Shown: piece by piece, positions 28,322-37,786 of the stretch
How positions within the stretch are numbered: position 1 is the first letter of the stretch
How the letters are laid out: every line of letters starts with the position of its first letter
Source of the DNA: an uncultured Carboxylicivirga sp.
Lineage (GTDB): Bacteria; Bacteroidota; Bacteroidia; Bacteroidales; Marinilabiliaceae
Assembly: GCF_963674565.1 (NCBI RefSeq)
Contig: NZ_OY771430.1
Location: forward strand, 3,348,001-3,412,000
Direction: 5' to 3'
DNA length: 64,000 nt
Made by a program: the position numbers and the translations under genes
Notes under the pieces: model-generated
The model's database searches: none
Told to the model about the DNA's origin: nothing
What the model saw: only the letters and a program-made list of their open reading frames with translations

Positions 28322-30976
28322 ATGAAAAAATTTCTTTTCCTCTTTCTGATAACAGTAAGCTTGTCAACCTTTTCGCAAGTAAAACAAGATGATCCGTTTA
28401 AAAGAATGGATGAAGAATATAAAGCTCGTATGGATCGGATGAACCAGGATTACGAGAAGAAAATGGAACGAATGCAGAAAGAGTATGAGGACCGCCTCGA
28501 AAAGATGAATAAAGCTTTTGAAAGTTATCTGAAGAAAGGCTTTACTGAAGTTGAGCAAACCGAAAATGAAGAAAAAATAGCTGAAGTCCCAAAACCAGTT
28601 GTTCAACCTGCTTTTGAACCAGTTGTTGATGAACCCAAAGAAGTGGTTGAAGAACCAGAGCCCATCATCATACCGGCACCAGTAAAACCCGATATTGTAC
28701 TGAATGAAACATCGGCGATATCTATTACCCCCATGTTGCAATTACCAGCAGATGCTGATTCTTATACTCAAAATATAAATGTCGATTTTTTTGGTTCCAA
28801 TGCCGCTTTAAAGATCGACAATCGAATGAAATCCCTGTCACTAAAATCAGTAAAACCTCAAAGTTTCGCTCAATACTGGGAAGATTTCACTCAAACCTAT
28901 TACGCAGTTTATATTGAATCGATGGTAGCTTATGCCGAATCGAAAAACCTCAACGACTGGGGTGTTTATCAACTCGTACAGAATACGTCCAAACAATTAT
29001 TTCAATCGGCTAACAACAAAGAAATGTGGACATGGGCAATTTTGAATCAGGCTGGTTACCAGGTAAAAATAGGCTACACTAATCAAACAGTTTGTTTGTT
29101 GTTACCTTTTATGCAACAAATCTATGAAAAGCCTTATTACAACATTAATGGAGATAACTTTTATCTTCTGAACACAAAGGTTAATGCCAAAAATATTTAT
29201 ACCTACACCGAAAGTTTTGGTGGAGCAACAAGAAAAATAGACCTACATCTACCATTCAGCCTGAACTTTACAGATCCTTCAAATACAGTTACCCGAAAAA
29301 CAAAGTTACCAGGCTCAGATGAAGCTATCAATCTACAGCTTGATAAAACGATTATAGCCTTCCTAAACAGTTTTCCACAAACAGATAACTCCGTTTACCT
29401 CAACGCAGCCATGTCGGGAAGCCTTAAAGAAGCTTTATTCGAAGAATTAAAACCAAAGGTAGAAGGTAAATCGGAAACGGAAGCTGTGACTTACTTGTTA
29501 AGTTATCTCCATAACTCATTCGAATACAAAACAGACCGTGATCAGTTTAATTACGAAAAAATGTTCTTCCCTGATGAGATGTTTTATTATCCTTTTTCAG
29601 ATTGTGAGGACAGGGCTGTTTTATTTACACGACTGGTAAATGATTTACTTGGTATGGATGTAGTAGCACTCACCTATTTCAGTCATATGGCAGCTGCAAC
29701 AGCTTTCAGCACTCCGGTTGAAGGATACTCAGTAATGGTTGACGGTCGTAAATATACTATTACCGATCCAACCTATATCAACGCTCCCATTGGTGCGGTG
29801 ATGCCTGAATATGAGAAATACAAACCACTGGCTATCAGAATCAATAACGACAGCAGATCAAACAACATGTGGCAGATGATTGCCAGATCGCTGGAACAAG
29901 GTAATGAAGGCAAAATGTTTATCTCAGACAGAAAAATGGCCGAAAACGGTAATTACCTGTTGTCAGGCTGGTTTACTGATCATATAAATGTAGGTGGGCA
30001 GAATTATCAGGCTTATGGTGGAACCCGTGATTTATGGTATGCTGCCTTTAACGGCGGAGGCGATCTTCAATGGTTTCTTCCTGTAAACTGCACCGACAAT
30101 GCCTTTAGTCAGGCATTTAATGTAGGTAAGGAAGGTAATATTTATTCGCTGATTAGTTATTCAGGTTCTGTAAATCTTAACCAACGTCGTCTGGCCCGAA
30201 GCGAACAACCTGCTCATTTAATTTTAGGACTATCAGGCAATGCCTATCCTATGCTCAGTGACAACATTGACTTTGAGGTTCCCGAAGGCAAAAAACTTGC
30301 ATTTTATGGCAAATACAAAGCTGATGGTACCCGCATTGATTTGCTATCCTTCCCAACAGAGAAAGTAACTTTTGATTCACAGATTACAGTCGATTCAAAT
30401 AACGAAGTGGTAGTTAGAGGTGTTGTTGGGGAAATAGAAGGTTTTACCAAAGAAGTACCTATTCTGCTTGCCAGTGCCTCATTCAGTGCCGAAGACCAGA
30501 TAGAAAGTTACATGAAGACTTTCGCCGATCAGAACTACAATAAGCATATGATTGCCTTATTCAGTGCTCTCAAACTACTGTCGTTAAATGGAGGAAGAAT
30601 GTCAGGGATGACGGTTCGTAACCTACTGAATAAAAATAACCCGGAATTTTATAAACGAAATCCCAAGATTTATGAAGGACTGCTTCGCATGCAGTTTGTT
30701 GTTAATGATGCCGGTGTAATAAAGGTAGAGACCTACAAAGGAGATAACATCTCACTGTTTTCCATGAAGATTAAAAACAACAGCAATCTGCAGATTATAC
30801 AGCCAGAAGAAGATAAATACGAGGTTAAATTCCTAAACGGAGTACAGGTAGGTAAAGCCGTTGTATGGTATGATCTTAACTCAATCAGTATGGATGGAAG
30901 TAGTGGTGATTTGGTTTTCGACTACGATAAAGATCACGCTAAAAAAATAGTAAATATTAAGGAAATTGTGGACTAG
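28322..30976 (+). CDS. Exported transglutaminase-like protein with N-terminal coiled coil
   Basis: 884 residues. Signal peptide (MKKFLFLFLITVSLSTFSQ), then a highly charged Met-rich coiled coil (about 24-80) and a Pro/Glu/Val-rich linker (about 85-120). A transglutaminase-like core follows with a recognisable triad: Cys428 in SDCEDRAVLF, His455 in FSHMAAA and Asp482 in ITDPTYINA. These spacings fit cysteine-protease-like transglutaminase domains. The C-terminal ~350 residues are beta-rich with no motif I recognise. It is probably periplasmic or surface-exposed and may cleave or crosslink proteins; the substrate is unknown. Confidence 0.78.
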   Translation: MKKFLFLFLITVSLSTFSQVKQDDPFKRMDEEYKARMDRMNQDYEKKMERMQKEYEDRLEKMNKAFESYLKKGFTEVEQTENEEKIAEVPKPVVQPAFEPVVDEPKEVVEEPEPIIIPAPVKPDIVLNETSAISITPMLQLPADADSYTQNINVDFFGSNAALKIDNRMKSLSLKSVKPQSFAQYWEDFTQTYYAVYIESMVAYAESKNLNDWGVYQLVQNTSKQLFQSANNKEMWTWAILNQAGYQVKIGYTNQTVCLLLPFMQQIYEKPYYNINGDNFYLLNTKVNAKNIYTYTESFGGATRKIDLHLPFSLNFTDPSNTVTRKTKLPGSDEAINLQLDKTIIAFLNSFPQTDNSVYLNAAMSGSLKEALFEELKPKVEGKSETEAVTYLLSYLHNSFEYKTDRDQFNYEKMFFPDEMFYYPFSDCEDRAVLFTRLVNDLLGMDVVALTYFSHMAAATAFSTPVEGYSVMVDGRKYTITDPTYINAPIGAVMPEYEKYKPLAIRINNDSRSNNMWQMIARSLEQGNEGKMFISDRKMAENGNYLLSGWFTDHINVGGQNYQAYGGTRDLWYAAFNGGGDLQWFLPVNCTDNAFSQAFNVGKEGNIYSLISYSGSVNLNQRRLARSEQPAHLILGLSGNAYPMLSDNIDFEVPEGKKLAFYGKYKADGTRIDLLSFPTEKVTFDSQITVDSNNEVVVRGVVGEIEGFTKEVPILLASASFSAEDQIESYMKTFADQNYNKHMIALFSALKLLSLNGGRMSGMTVRNLLNKNNPEFYKRNPKIYEGLLRMQFVVNDAGVIKVETYKGDNISLFSMKIKNNSNLQIIQPEEDKYEVKFLNGVQVGKAVVWYDLNSISMDGSSGDLVFDYDKDHAKKIVNIKEIVD

Positions 30977-30988
30977 ATAAAATATAAT

Positions 30989-31030
30989 GATCGAATCTCT
31001 ATTAGCTAAAACACTAGTAAAGATTCGATC
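30989..31030. terminator. Hairpin between convergent genes
   Basis: GATCGAATCT (30989-30998) pairs perfectly with AGATTCGATC (31021-31030) around a 22-base loop, between the converging ends of the transglutaminase-like and two-TM protein genes. There is no adjacent T-run, so it is a weak bidirectional terminator candidate. Confidence 0.45.
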
Positions 31031-31057
31031 CATTAACTTTCTCAAGTTTTGATTTTT

Positions 31058-31552
31058 TTAAAATTTCAATTCTTTTTCTATTTGTAATAGAAACCGGTCC
31101 TTTTTTTCTTCAGCTTCTTTTGAAATTCTGATTGCTTTCTCATTACTTTTATTTATCCAGATCAACGGAAGAAATTGAAAAAATGCAATCCAATACACCT
31201 GGGCAATTGAAATACCAAATAACTCAATTTCAATAACCTTGCCAGCTATTGCAAGCATCCCTGCAGTAATAACAAAAAGAATAATCCTTAGAGTAATTTC
31301 ACTTATAATATTTTCTCGAATTATTTTCCGTGGATTTGTATGATATTTTTTATCAAAAGCTTGTTGAAGACTTTCTTTCAAACTCAATTTAACTTTAATA
31401 AGCTTATTAAGATCAAATCCCCTTTCAAAAAGAAGGTTTCCTGCATACAACTGAGGTTCTAAATTAATACGACTGGTATCCTTAAATAGGTCAAATAATT
31501 CATTTGATGAGCATGTATCCAGTTTTCGTTTCCAATCAAGCATTTTAATCAT
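31058..31552 (-). CDS. Hypothetical two-TM membrane protein
   Basis: 164 residues, no recognised family. The first ~85 residues are hydrophilic and helical. Two hydrophobic helices follow (ITLRIILFVITAGMLAIAGKV and AQVYWIAFFQFLPLIWI), then a charged C-terminal helix (KEAEEKKDRFLLQIEKEL). The gene begins two bases after the stop of the esterase gene on the same strand, so it is probably co-transcribed. No signal peptide. Confidence 0.65.
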   Translation of the reverse strand: MIKMLDWKRKLDTCSSNELFDLFKDTSRINLEPQLYAGNLLFERGFDLNKLIKVKLSLKESLQQAFDKKYHTNPRKIIRENIISEITLRIILFVITAGMLAIAGKVIEIELFGISIAQVYWIAFFQFLPLIWINKSNEKAIRISKEAEEKKDRFLLQIEKELKF

Positions 31553-31554
31553 GA

Positions 31555-32460
31555 CTATTCCATCAACTTATACATCTTATCGGCCATTCTTTTACCAAAA
31601 TCGATATAGTCTTTGCTCTGATAATGCCAGGGATCTGAATAATGGTAATACTTGGTTTCCCTAACAATTTCAGCTTTGTTATCTTTACGTACATAATCTT
31701 CCTGAGCCTGGCGAACCAGATCACCGTAAGGCCATACAATTCCTCTCTTATGATTCCACGAATCAGTAATTTTACCAATCACAACAGGCATATCATCTGT
31801 ACGAAAAGCAGCTCGTATCATATCCATCAGGCGCTTTAAACTGGCCTCGTACCGCTGAGCAATTTCCACTGTTTTATCAGCATCACTCTCTCCCTGCATC
31901 CATGCTATTCCACAAGGTATTAAAGCATCCTCTTTACCGTCACCGTTAATATCTGTTTGGGATAAAGCTCCATTAATTGTTTTTAAAAAATAGTCCCATT
32001 GATTAATTCCACCTTTTCCCTGGTAATCAGGTTCCCAGCAACCAAAATTACCTCCGGCAAGGCTATCAATAGAACTTCCTCCCCGGGCATATTTAATAAT
32101 TGCAATCTTTTCATTTGGATAAAGCTGTTTTAAGCGACATGCAAAACTCAGCTCCAAACCAAATCGATCGCTCAACATATTTTTTGTACCATCCGATTTA
32201 AAACCTGTTCCATGGCCTGGCTTCAGAGGTTCCCAAATACCTAAACCTCCACTTTCATTTCCATCGCCAACCGGATTACCATGATATATCCAGACATCAT
32301 CCAAGGCATTCAATAAACTATCTGGCAAGTCCTTGCTATAGCCATACCCTTCCATATTGGACTGACCACCCAAATAAAACAACTTAAATTCATCTCCCTT
32401 TTTCCTGGCAAAACCCGAAATGGTTAAAAGTGATAGGAGAATTGCAATTCCAATCTTCAT
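31555..32460 (-). CDS. Exported CE6/SASA-type carbohydrate esterase
   Basis: 301 residues. Signal peptide (MKIGIAILLSLLTISGFA). SGNH-type blocks of the sialate O-acetylesterase/acetyl-xylan esterase (CE6) family are visible: the nucleophile block YLGGQSNMEGYG, ARGGSSIDSL, WMQGESDAD, and the C-terminal SDPWHYQSKDY carrying the catalytic Asp/His. It should remove acetyl groups from polysaccharide or sialic acid outside the cytoplasm. The exact sugar cannot be read from sequence and no glycoside hydrolases lie nearby. Confidence 0.9.
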   Translation of the reverse strand: MKIGIAILLSLLTISGFARKKGDEFKLFYLGGQSNMEGYGYSKDLPDSLLNALDDVWIYHGNPVGDGNESGGLGIWEPLKPGHGTGFKSDGTKNMLSDRFGLELSFACRLKQLYPNEKIAIIKYARGGSSIDSLAGGNFGCWEPDYQGKGGINQWDYFLKTINGALSQTDINGDGKEDALIPCGIAWMQGESDADKTVEIAQRYEASLKRLMDMIRAAFRTDDMPVVIGKITDSWNHKRGIVWPYGDLVRQAQEDYVRKDNKAEIVRETKYYHYSDPWHYQSKDYIDFGKRMADKMYKLME

Positions 32461-32655
32461 AGTATATTTTGTTTATTTTAAGTTCTATCTAAAAAATTAC
32501 CTGCTTAATACGAATTTAGATATTGTTTATCAATCTGTAAAAGAATCCCATTTTCATTTTCAATAATTATATTGTACTTTAGCCAAACACCTTCGTATTC
32601 TAATGCCCTCAATCTGTTCTTTTTTGAGGAATATCGTAATACCAAATTCTATAAA

Positions 32656-33135
32656 ATGAAATGTACATTGAAATGTAGCGTTATGTTCGCTATGTTCTTG
32701 ATTGGGTCTAATCTTTGGAGCCAGTCAATAAGCATTAAACATTCAGACGGATCCAGTACTGAATTTGAAATTAATAATCTGAAAAGCATTGTTTTTACCA
32801 ACAACAATCTCCTTTTCAATAAAACAGAAGGTGCTTCTAACTATTACAGTATTTTTTATACTCAACAGTTATTTTTTGATGCCTCTACCGCGGTTGATAA
32901 GAATCTTTCCTTGACTGATGCAATTAGTGTCTATCCTAATCCGGCGAGCAGTTCTATCAACGTTCAAATGAACGAAGTGACAGAAGGAAAAATTTCAGTT
33001 TATTCCATCACAGGAGAGTTAATTAAGCGAAACGATATCGAAGGATTAAATACTGCCATCGACATCAGTTCATTAACTAATGGCATCTATCTTCTTCAAG
33101 TTAATAACCAAACCATCAAATTCATCAAGCAATGA
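32656..33135 (+). CDS. Small T9SS cargo protein (type A sorting domain)
   Basis: 159 residues from ATG 32656; an in-frame TTG at 32572 would add 28 residues before the signal peptide and is unlikely. Signal peptide (MKCTLKCSVMFAMFLIGSNLWSQ), a short beta region (IKHSDGSSTEFEINNLKSIVF), then a type A T9SS sorting domain: ISVYPNPASSSINV through GIYLLQVNNQTIKFIK. More than half the mature protein is the sorting domain. The stop overlaps the next gene's start by four bases, indicating translational coupling. Confidence 0.85.
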   Translation: MKCTLKCSVMFAMFLIGSNLWSQSISIKHSDGSSTEFEINNLKSIVFTNNNLLFNKTEGASNYYSIFYTQQLFFDASTAVDKNLSLTDAISVYPNPASSSINVQMNEVTEGKISVYSITGELIKRNDIEGLNTAIDISSLTNGIYLLQVNNQTIKFIKQ

Positions 33136-35357
33136 AAAAAATACTTTTACTCATCTGTATTTTAAGCCTTGGTGCGTTTGTCAAGGCCCAGCAATATATC
33201 CACTTTTACAACCAAAATACACCTGAAACTTATGAACTGTTTGAATCAGACAGTATTTATTTCAGTAACGACCAGAGTACTCTATACTTCCTTAACAATG
33301 GTACCGTTATTTCTAAAATTACTTCAGATGTTGACAGTATCGCTTTTACCCGCAATAACAGTTATAATATCTATATTAACTATGATGGTTCGAGTGTAAG
33401 CATCATTAATCCATTGGCCGACCAAGGGGTAAGCATCACCACCGAAGGTGCCTACGTTACCGTAAGCTCAACAATGGATACAAAGGATATTAACTATATC
33501 TGTTCAGGTACAACAAGTAATGGAATGCTTAAAGTATATTCGCTAAAGCGTTTTAATATCCTGCTTGATGGCGTCAACATTACCAATCCTGTGGGTCCGG
33601 CTATAAATATTCAAACAGATACAAAAGCAACCATACATCTTGTTGCCGGCACAAGTAATTATCTGGCTGATGGTGCAACCTACAACGATCCGGTCATTAC
33701 AGAAGGTGAAGAAGAAGATCAGAAAGCGGCCCTGTTTAGTGAAGCCAAATTGGTTTTTATCGGCGGTGGGTCATTGGATGTAACCGGATACGGAGAGGAC
33801 CAACATGCCATTCGTTCGGATGATGAGATCATCATTAACGAAGGAAACATAACCATTATCAGTAGTGTGAAGGACGGTATTCATGCAGCTGATGGATTTT
33901 ATATGTATGGCGGAAATCTCGACATTACTGCTTCGGGTGATGGCATTGACGGCGACGAAGGTGTGGTTGAAATTCAAAACGGATCAGTTGTAATTAATAG
34001 TGCTGCAGATGATGTTAAAGCAATAGCCTGCGACAGCACTATGACAATTAGCAACAGCGTTATTGAATTAACTATTCTGGGTGATCAGTCCAAAGGATTA
34101 AAAAGTAAACAACCCATGCAACTGATTAACTGTTCCATCACAGGTACCGCAGCCGGAGCCACCGTTTTGGAGGCTTCCGGTTCGGGATATGATCCCTCAT
34201 ATTGTACTTTTATCAAAAGTGATGACGATCTGACATTAACCGGTACTAGCATTGATATTACCACCACAGGGATGGGATCAAGAGGTATTTCGGGCGATGC
34301 AAATGTACTTGTAAATAGTGGTACAATCACTATTGTTTCGAGTGGCAATGGCACAACCTACACCAATGAGGAAGGTGTTAAAGATGCCTACCACGGAGCA
34401 TGTATGTCAATCGATGGTGATCTGACAATTAATGGTGGCACATTATCATTATCCAATTCCGGAACCGGAGGGAGAGGAATTTCAGTTGATGGTTCCATTT
34501 ATTATGGAGATGGTTCAACATCCCCTCAAATGGATGTTACAACAACAGGTTCTTCTATTGTTATTAACCAATGGCAGGGAGATTATGACGAAGCCAAAGC
34601 AATAAAAGCAGATGAATCCATAACTATCAGCAGTGGCAATCTTACAATTTCAAGTGCTGATGATGGATTAAAGGCTGAAAATTCAGTACTTATAAACGGA
34701 GGTTTAGTAGATATACAAAAGTCTGTTGAAGGTATAGAAGCACCTTACATTACAATTAACGATGGTGAAGTAAGAGTGAAAGCATCTGATGATTGTTTGA
34801 ATGCCACCTTTGGTAATGGTGGTGAAGGAGATGATGGCAGTAAACTTTATATCAACAATGGATCTATTTATTTGAGTGGAACAGGAGGTGATGCCTTGGA
34901 CAGTAACGGAAGCATGGCAATTTCGGGTGGAACGATTCTGGTTCACGGACCGCAATCCTCACCAGAAGTTGGAATGGATGTCAATGGAAGTTCTGTAATA
35001 ACCGGAGGTTTTATCCTGATTTCCGGAACCAACTCGAATATGACCTACAACTTTACCAGTGGATCAACTCAACCTGCTATATTATTTAAAACAAATACAA
35101 GATTAAATGCAGGAAGCCTAATTCATCTGGAAGATAGTAACGGGAATGATCTTTTTACTTTCGCTCCTGAAAGAAATTATTACTCAATAATTTTCTCCTC
35201 TGATGAATTAAGTATAGGCACGACTTATAAATTATATACCGGTGGCTCTTATAGTGGCGATGAAAACGATGGATTATACACCAACGGAAGCTACACCAGC
35301 GGATCATTAAGAAAAACCTTTACGATAAGTAGTACAATAAGTACAGTAACCTTTTAG
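33132..35357 (+). CDS. Cthe_2159-type beta-helix carbohydrate-binding protein
   Basis: 741 residues. Signal peptide (MKKILLLICILSLGAFVKAQ), a short beta module similar to that of the preceding gene (SDVDSIAFTRNN), then a long Asp/Gly/Ser-rich right-handed beta-helix with repeating blocks such as GDGIDGDEGVVEIQNGSVVI, SADDGLKAENSVLINGG and GDALDSNGSMAISGG. This is the signature of the DUF4353/Cthe_2159 family, whose founding member binds cellulose and acidic sugars with calcium. It lacks an evident type A sorting domain of its own. Coupled to the small T9SS protein upstream and ended by a terminator. Confidence 0.87.
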   Translation: MKKILLLICILSLGAFVKAQQYIHFYNQNTPETYELFESDSIYFSNDQSTLYFLNNGTVISKITSDVDSIAFTRNNSYNIYINYDGSSVSIINPLADQGVSITTEGAYVTVSSTMDTKDINYICSGTTSNGMLKVYSLKRFNILLDGVNITNPVGPAINIQTDTKATIHLVAGTSNYLADGATYNDPVITEGEEEDQKAALFSEAKLVFIGGGSLDVTGYGEDQHAIRSDDEIIINEGNITIISSVKDGIHAADGFYMYGGNLDITASGDGIDGDEGVVEIQNGSVVINSAADDVKAIACDSTMTISNSVIELTILGDQSKGLKSKQPMQLINCSITGTAAGATVLEASGSGYDPSYCTFIKSDDDLTLTGTSIDITTTGMGSRGISGDANVLVNSGTITIVSSGNGTTYTNEEGVKDAYHGACMSIDGDLTINGGTLSLSNSGTGGRGISVDGSIYYGDGSTSPQMDVTTTGSSIVINQWQGDYDEAKAIKADESITISSGNLTISSADDGLKAENSVLINGGLVDIQKSVEGIEAPYITINDGEVRVKASDDCLNATFGNGGEGDDGSKLYINNGSIYLSGTGGDALDSNGSMAISGGTILVHGPQSSPEVGMDVNGSSVITGGFILISGTNSNMTYNFTSGSTQPAILFKTNTRLNAGSLIHLEDSNGNDLFTFAPERNYYSIIFSSDELSIGTTYKLYTGGSYSGDENDGLYTNGSYTSGSLRKTFTISSTISTVTF

Positions 35358-35382
35358 TATTTGGTTTATTTAAACACGTTTA

Positions 35383-35412
35383 CCCGGGTCCACAGGAAGA
35401 CCCGGGTTTTTT
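35383..35412 (+). terminator. Terminator after the beta-helix gene
   Basis: CCCGGGTC (35383-35390) pairs with GACCCGGG (35399-35406) around an 8-base loop and is followed by six T residues (35407-35412). The converging gene's stop codon lies in this T tract. Confidence 0.9.
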
Positions 35413-36067
35413 ATACCCTAACCTCTTTCTTCCATTCGGCATATTCGTGCAGTATTTCAGGCAGACGTTTAAAATTAATGTTGCCCGAGAAGGTTTTAAT
35501 GAATTCCGATTCTATTCCATACTGTAATAATAAGTCCTTAATATCTCTCACCTCTTTGGATTTCCCTGCCCTTATCAGACCTTCCTCTTCAGAATATAAA
35601 TAATAATCAACATAGGTGTAATACGTATTTGATAATAAACCTTTGTATCCAATATTATATATTCGAATCTTATCCTGGTATAACTCAACCGATCCGCTAA
35701 ACTTCAACATTAAAAAACGATGTTGATTCCGTTCACACTTATGCAAGCTTCTTTTATCAAGATTAAAACTTCTATATGCATACGTCTGCCCTTGAAACTG
35801 GAAAGAAAACATTTTCAATTCATCAGCTGCATAAGCTTTCCAATTGTTTAATCCGGCAGGTCTGAACCAAACCTTATAATGAAGAGTCTCTTTGTCAAAT
35901 GAATTAAAATAAGCGGCACCCGAAGCTTCGTTGAACCAGTTTAATCTGATTTCCCCCATTATTGTATCGTTTTCATTGCTAACTACAAATGCCCTTGCAT
36001 TATAAAAAACAGCATCTGCAGCAACCGGAATCAGAATAAGCCAAAGAAGTACAAAAAAATATTTCAC
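35411..36067 (-). CDS. Exported protein of unknown function
   Basis: 218 residues, starting at GTG (36067). The signal peptide MKYFFVLLWLILIPVAADA is followed by a beta-rich mature part (GEIRLNWFNEASGAAYFNSFD, VWFRPAGLNNWKAYAADELKMFSFQFQGQTYAYRSF). The pattern resembles uncharacterised Bacteroidota periplasmic proteins with a repeated 'y-x-a-d-e-i-x-x-f' element. No catalytic motif. Its stop lies in the T tract of the converging terminator; divergent from the NarL-type kinase. Confidence 0.65.
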   Translation of the reverse strand: MKYFFVLLWLILIPVAADAVFYNARAFVVSNENDTIMGEIRLNWFNEASGAAYFNSFDKETLHYKVWFRPAGLNNWKAYAADELKMFSFQFQGQTYAYRSFNLDKRSLHKCERNQHRFLMLKFSGSVELYQDKIRIYNIGYKGLLSNTYYTYVDYYLYSEEEGLIRAGKSKEVRDIKDLLLQYGIESEFIKTFSGNINFKRLPEILHEYAEWKKEVRV

Positions 36068-36156
36068 AACAATACTAATTAGGTTTAGATAATAGTGTTA
36101 AGATAATTAAATTTAACTTCATCATATATGAGTCATCATATTTATTTCAGAATGAA

Positions 36157-36176
36157 ATACGTTTTAAAGCGTATTC
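36157..36176. promoter_or_regulatory. Palindromic site upstream of NarL-type kinase
   Basis: Arms AATACG and CGTATT are perfectly complementary around TTTTAAAG. The 14-base core ACGTTTTAAAGCGT (36159-36172) differs by one base from the site at 37790-37803. It lies about 30 bases before the kinase start, in the divergent intergenic region. A likely operator, possibly for the response regulator of the same operon. Confidence 0.5.
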
Positions 36177-36206
36177 CGGCCGATAACACTTTTTGTAAGT
36201 TTGTAT

Positions 36207-37145
36207 ATGCTTGTTTTAGTGTCATTAAGTATTTCAGTATTATTCCAGTTTGGAGCCTTCTTCATTACCATTAGCCTTATACCAAAGACTAAATTTAATG
36301 TAGCCTGGATTAGTATCTCAATTGGTTTACTTCTAATGGCCTTCAGGCGATTAAACGATTTACTAGCCCTGATTTATGAAACCGATAACAGCACGCTCTC
36401 TCAGGTAAATAACTGGATAGCCGTAGTGATATCGGCAACCATGTTGATTGCATCCATCTATATCAGAAAAATCTTTGCTCAGTTAAATCATCTTGAAAAT
36501 ATAAGAAAAGACAATGAGTCGAAAGTACTGAGTGCAATATTGCAAACGGAAGAAAAAGAAAGGAAGCATTTCTCAAAAGAATTACACGATGGTCTGGGCC
36601 CCATATTAAGCTCTATCAAAATGTTATTATCAGCGTTAAACACTCCCTCGCATGATAAAGAAAACAATGAAATTCTGTCAAGAACCGAAACAGCCGTTGA
36701 TCAGGCAATACAGACAACAAAAGAGATATCAAACTTTCTGAACCCTAAAGTACTTGAAAGATTTGGCCTTAAAAAAGCCTTACAAAATTATGTAGATGAT
36801 ATTGAAGCTTCAGGGAAATTAAAGGTTAGGCTTGAAATTAATCTAACAGACGAAATAGCCGATTATAATATATCTCTGATTCTATATCGGGTTTATTGCG
36901 AACTCATCAATAACACACTTAAACATGCAAATGCTAAAACAGTATTCATATCAATGTATGTTCATCAGCAGAGTGTAATTGCCTTATATGAAGATGATGG
37001 TATAGGCCTCGATCAAAGTAAAGCCCTTTCAAAAGGATCGGGTATTTTAAATATCAAATCGCGGGTGAAATCGATTAATGGTAATTTTGAATTATCAACT
37101 GAACAGGGAAATGGCATTTACATTAAGATAGAAATACCAATATGA
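36207..37145 (+). CDS. Sensor histidine kinase, NarX/DegS (HisKA_3) type
   Basis: 312 residues from ATG 36207 (a TTG two codons upstream is also in frame). Two N-terminal hydrophobic helices (VSLSISVLFQFGAFFITISLI; WIAVVISATMLIASIYI) give a small membrane sensor. The dimerisation/phosphoacceptor motif KELHDGLGPILSSIKMLL has His at about residue 127, followed by a HATPase_c domain with YRVYCELINNTLKHANA (N box) and YEDDGIGLD plus GSGILNIKSR (G boxes). No large extracytoplasmic domain, so the signal is probably sensed in or near the membrane. Overlaps its response regulator by four bases. Confidence 0.92.
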   Translation: MLVLVSLSISVLFQFGAFFITISLIPKTKFNVAWISISIGLLLMAFRRLNDLLALIYETDNSTLSQVNNWIAVVISATMLIASIYIRKIFAQLNHLENIRKDNESKVLSAILQTEEKERKHFSKELHDGLGPILSSIKMLLSALNTPSHDKENNEILSRTETAVDQAIQTTKEISNFLNPKVLERFGLKKALQNYVDDIEASGKLKVRLEINLTDEIADYNISLILYRVYCELINNTLKHANAKTVFISMYVHQQSVIALYEDDGIGLDQSKALSKGSGILNIKSRVKSINGNFELSTEQGNGIYIKIEIPI

Positions 37146-37786
37146 AAGAAAAGCTAAGTATATATCTGGTTGACGATCATATTCTTTTCCGCGAAGGCAT
37201 TCGTTTTTTGTTGGAAAAATGCGATAATGTTATTGCTATTTATGAAGCAAATAATGGCAAAGAGCTATTGGAAAATGTTGAGGCGGTTTCGCCCGATATT
37301 ATATTAATGGACATTGACATGCCCGAAATGAATGGAATAGAAGCCACATATAATACCTTGCAGATTTTACCCGACTGCAAAATTGTAGCCTTATCTATGC
37401 ATGCCGATGAATGCTTTTATAAAGATATGATAGATGCCGGGGCAAAAGGCTTTTTATTAAAAAACTCCCGTTTTGAAGATCTTCAGAAAGCCATTGAAGA
37501 AGTATCAAAAGGCAATAGTTTTTTCTCACCCGAGATTTTGAATTCTATTCTCAAGAATATGAGCAAAGCTCATAAACCGGATCGCTCATCAGAACTAACC
37601 GAACGAGAAGCTGAAGTATTATTACATATTTGCCAGGGTTTGCAAAATGGAGAAATTGCCGATTTACTATTCTTAAGTAAACGCACTGTTGATAAACACC
37701 GCCAAAACATCCTGCTTAAAACGGAATCAAGAAATACCGCAGAGCTAGTCGTTTATGCTATTAAAAACGGTTACTATAAATTATAA
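37142..37786 (+). CDS. NarL/LuxR-family response regulator
   Basis: 214 residues. Receiver domain at 1-125 with acidic pocket VDDH, phosphoacceptor aspartate in DIILMDIDMPEMNGIE and the lysine in GAKGFLLKN. C-terminal LuxR-type helix-turn-helix: LTEREAEVLLHICQGLQNGEIADLLFLSKRTVDKHRQNILLKTESRN. Translationally coupled to the kinase (ATGA overlap). Palindromes sharing a 14-base core occur upstream of the kinase and directly after this stop, before the PiT gene. They are natural candidates for its binding sites. Confidence 0.94.
   Translation: MKEKLSIYLVDDHILFREGIRFLLEKCDNVIAIYEANNGKELLENVEAVSPDIILMDIDMPEMNGIEATYNTLQILPDCKIVALSMHADECFYKDMIDAGAKGFLLKNSRFEDLQKAIEEVSKGNSFFSPEILNSILKNMSKAHKPDRSSELTEREAEVLLHICQGLQNGEIADLLFLSKRTVDKHRQNILLKTESRNTAELVVYAIKNGYYKL

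Noticed and set aside
32572..32655. Extended TTG start for the small T9SS protein
   Set aside because: It would place 28 residues before a good signal peptide; the ATG at 32656 starts directly at the signal sequence. The same reasoning rejects TTG starts at 60745 (oligopeptidase), 60616 (RimK fusion) and 46351 (nucleosidase).
36196..36203. TAAGTTTG as promoter of the NarL-type kinase
   Set aside because: It matches TAnnTTTG but lies four bases before the ATG, so transcription would begin inside the coding sequence.
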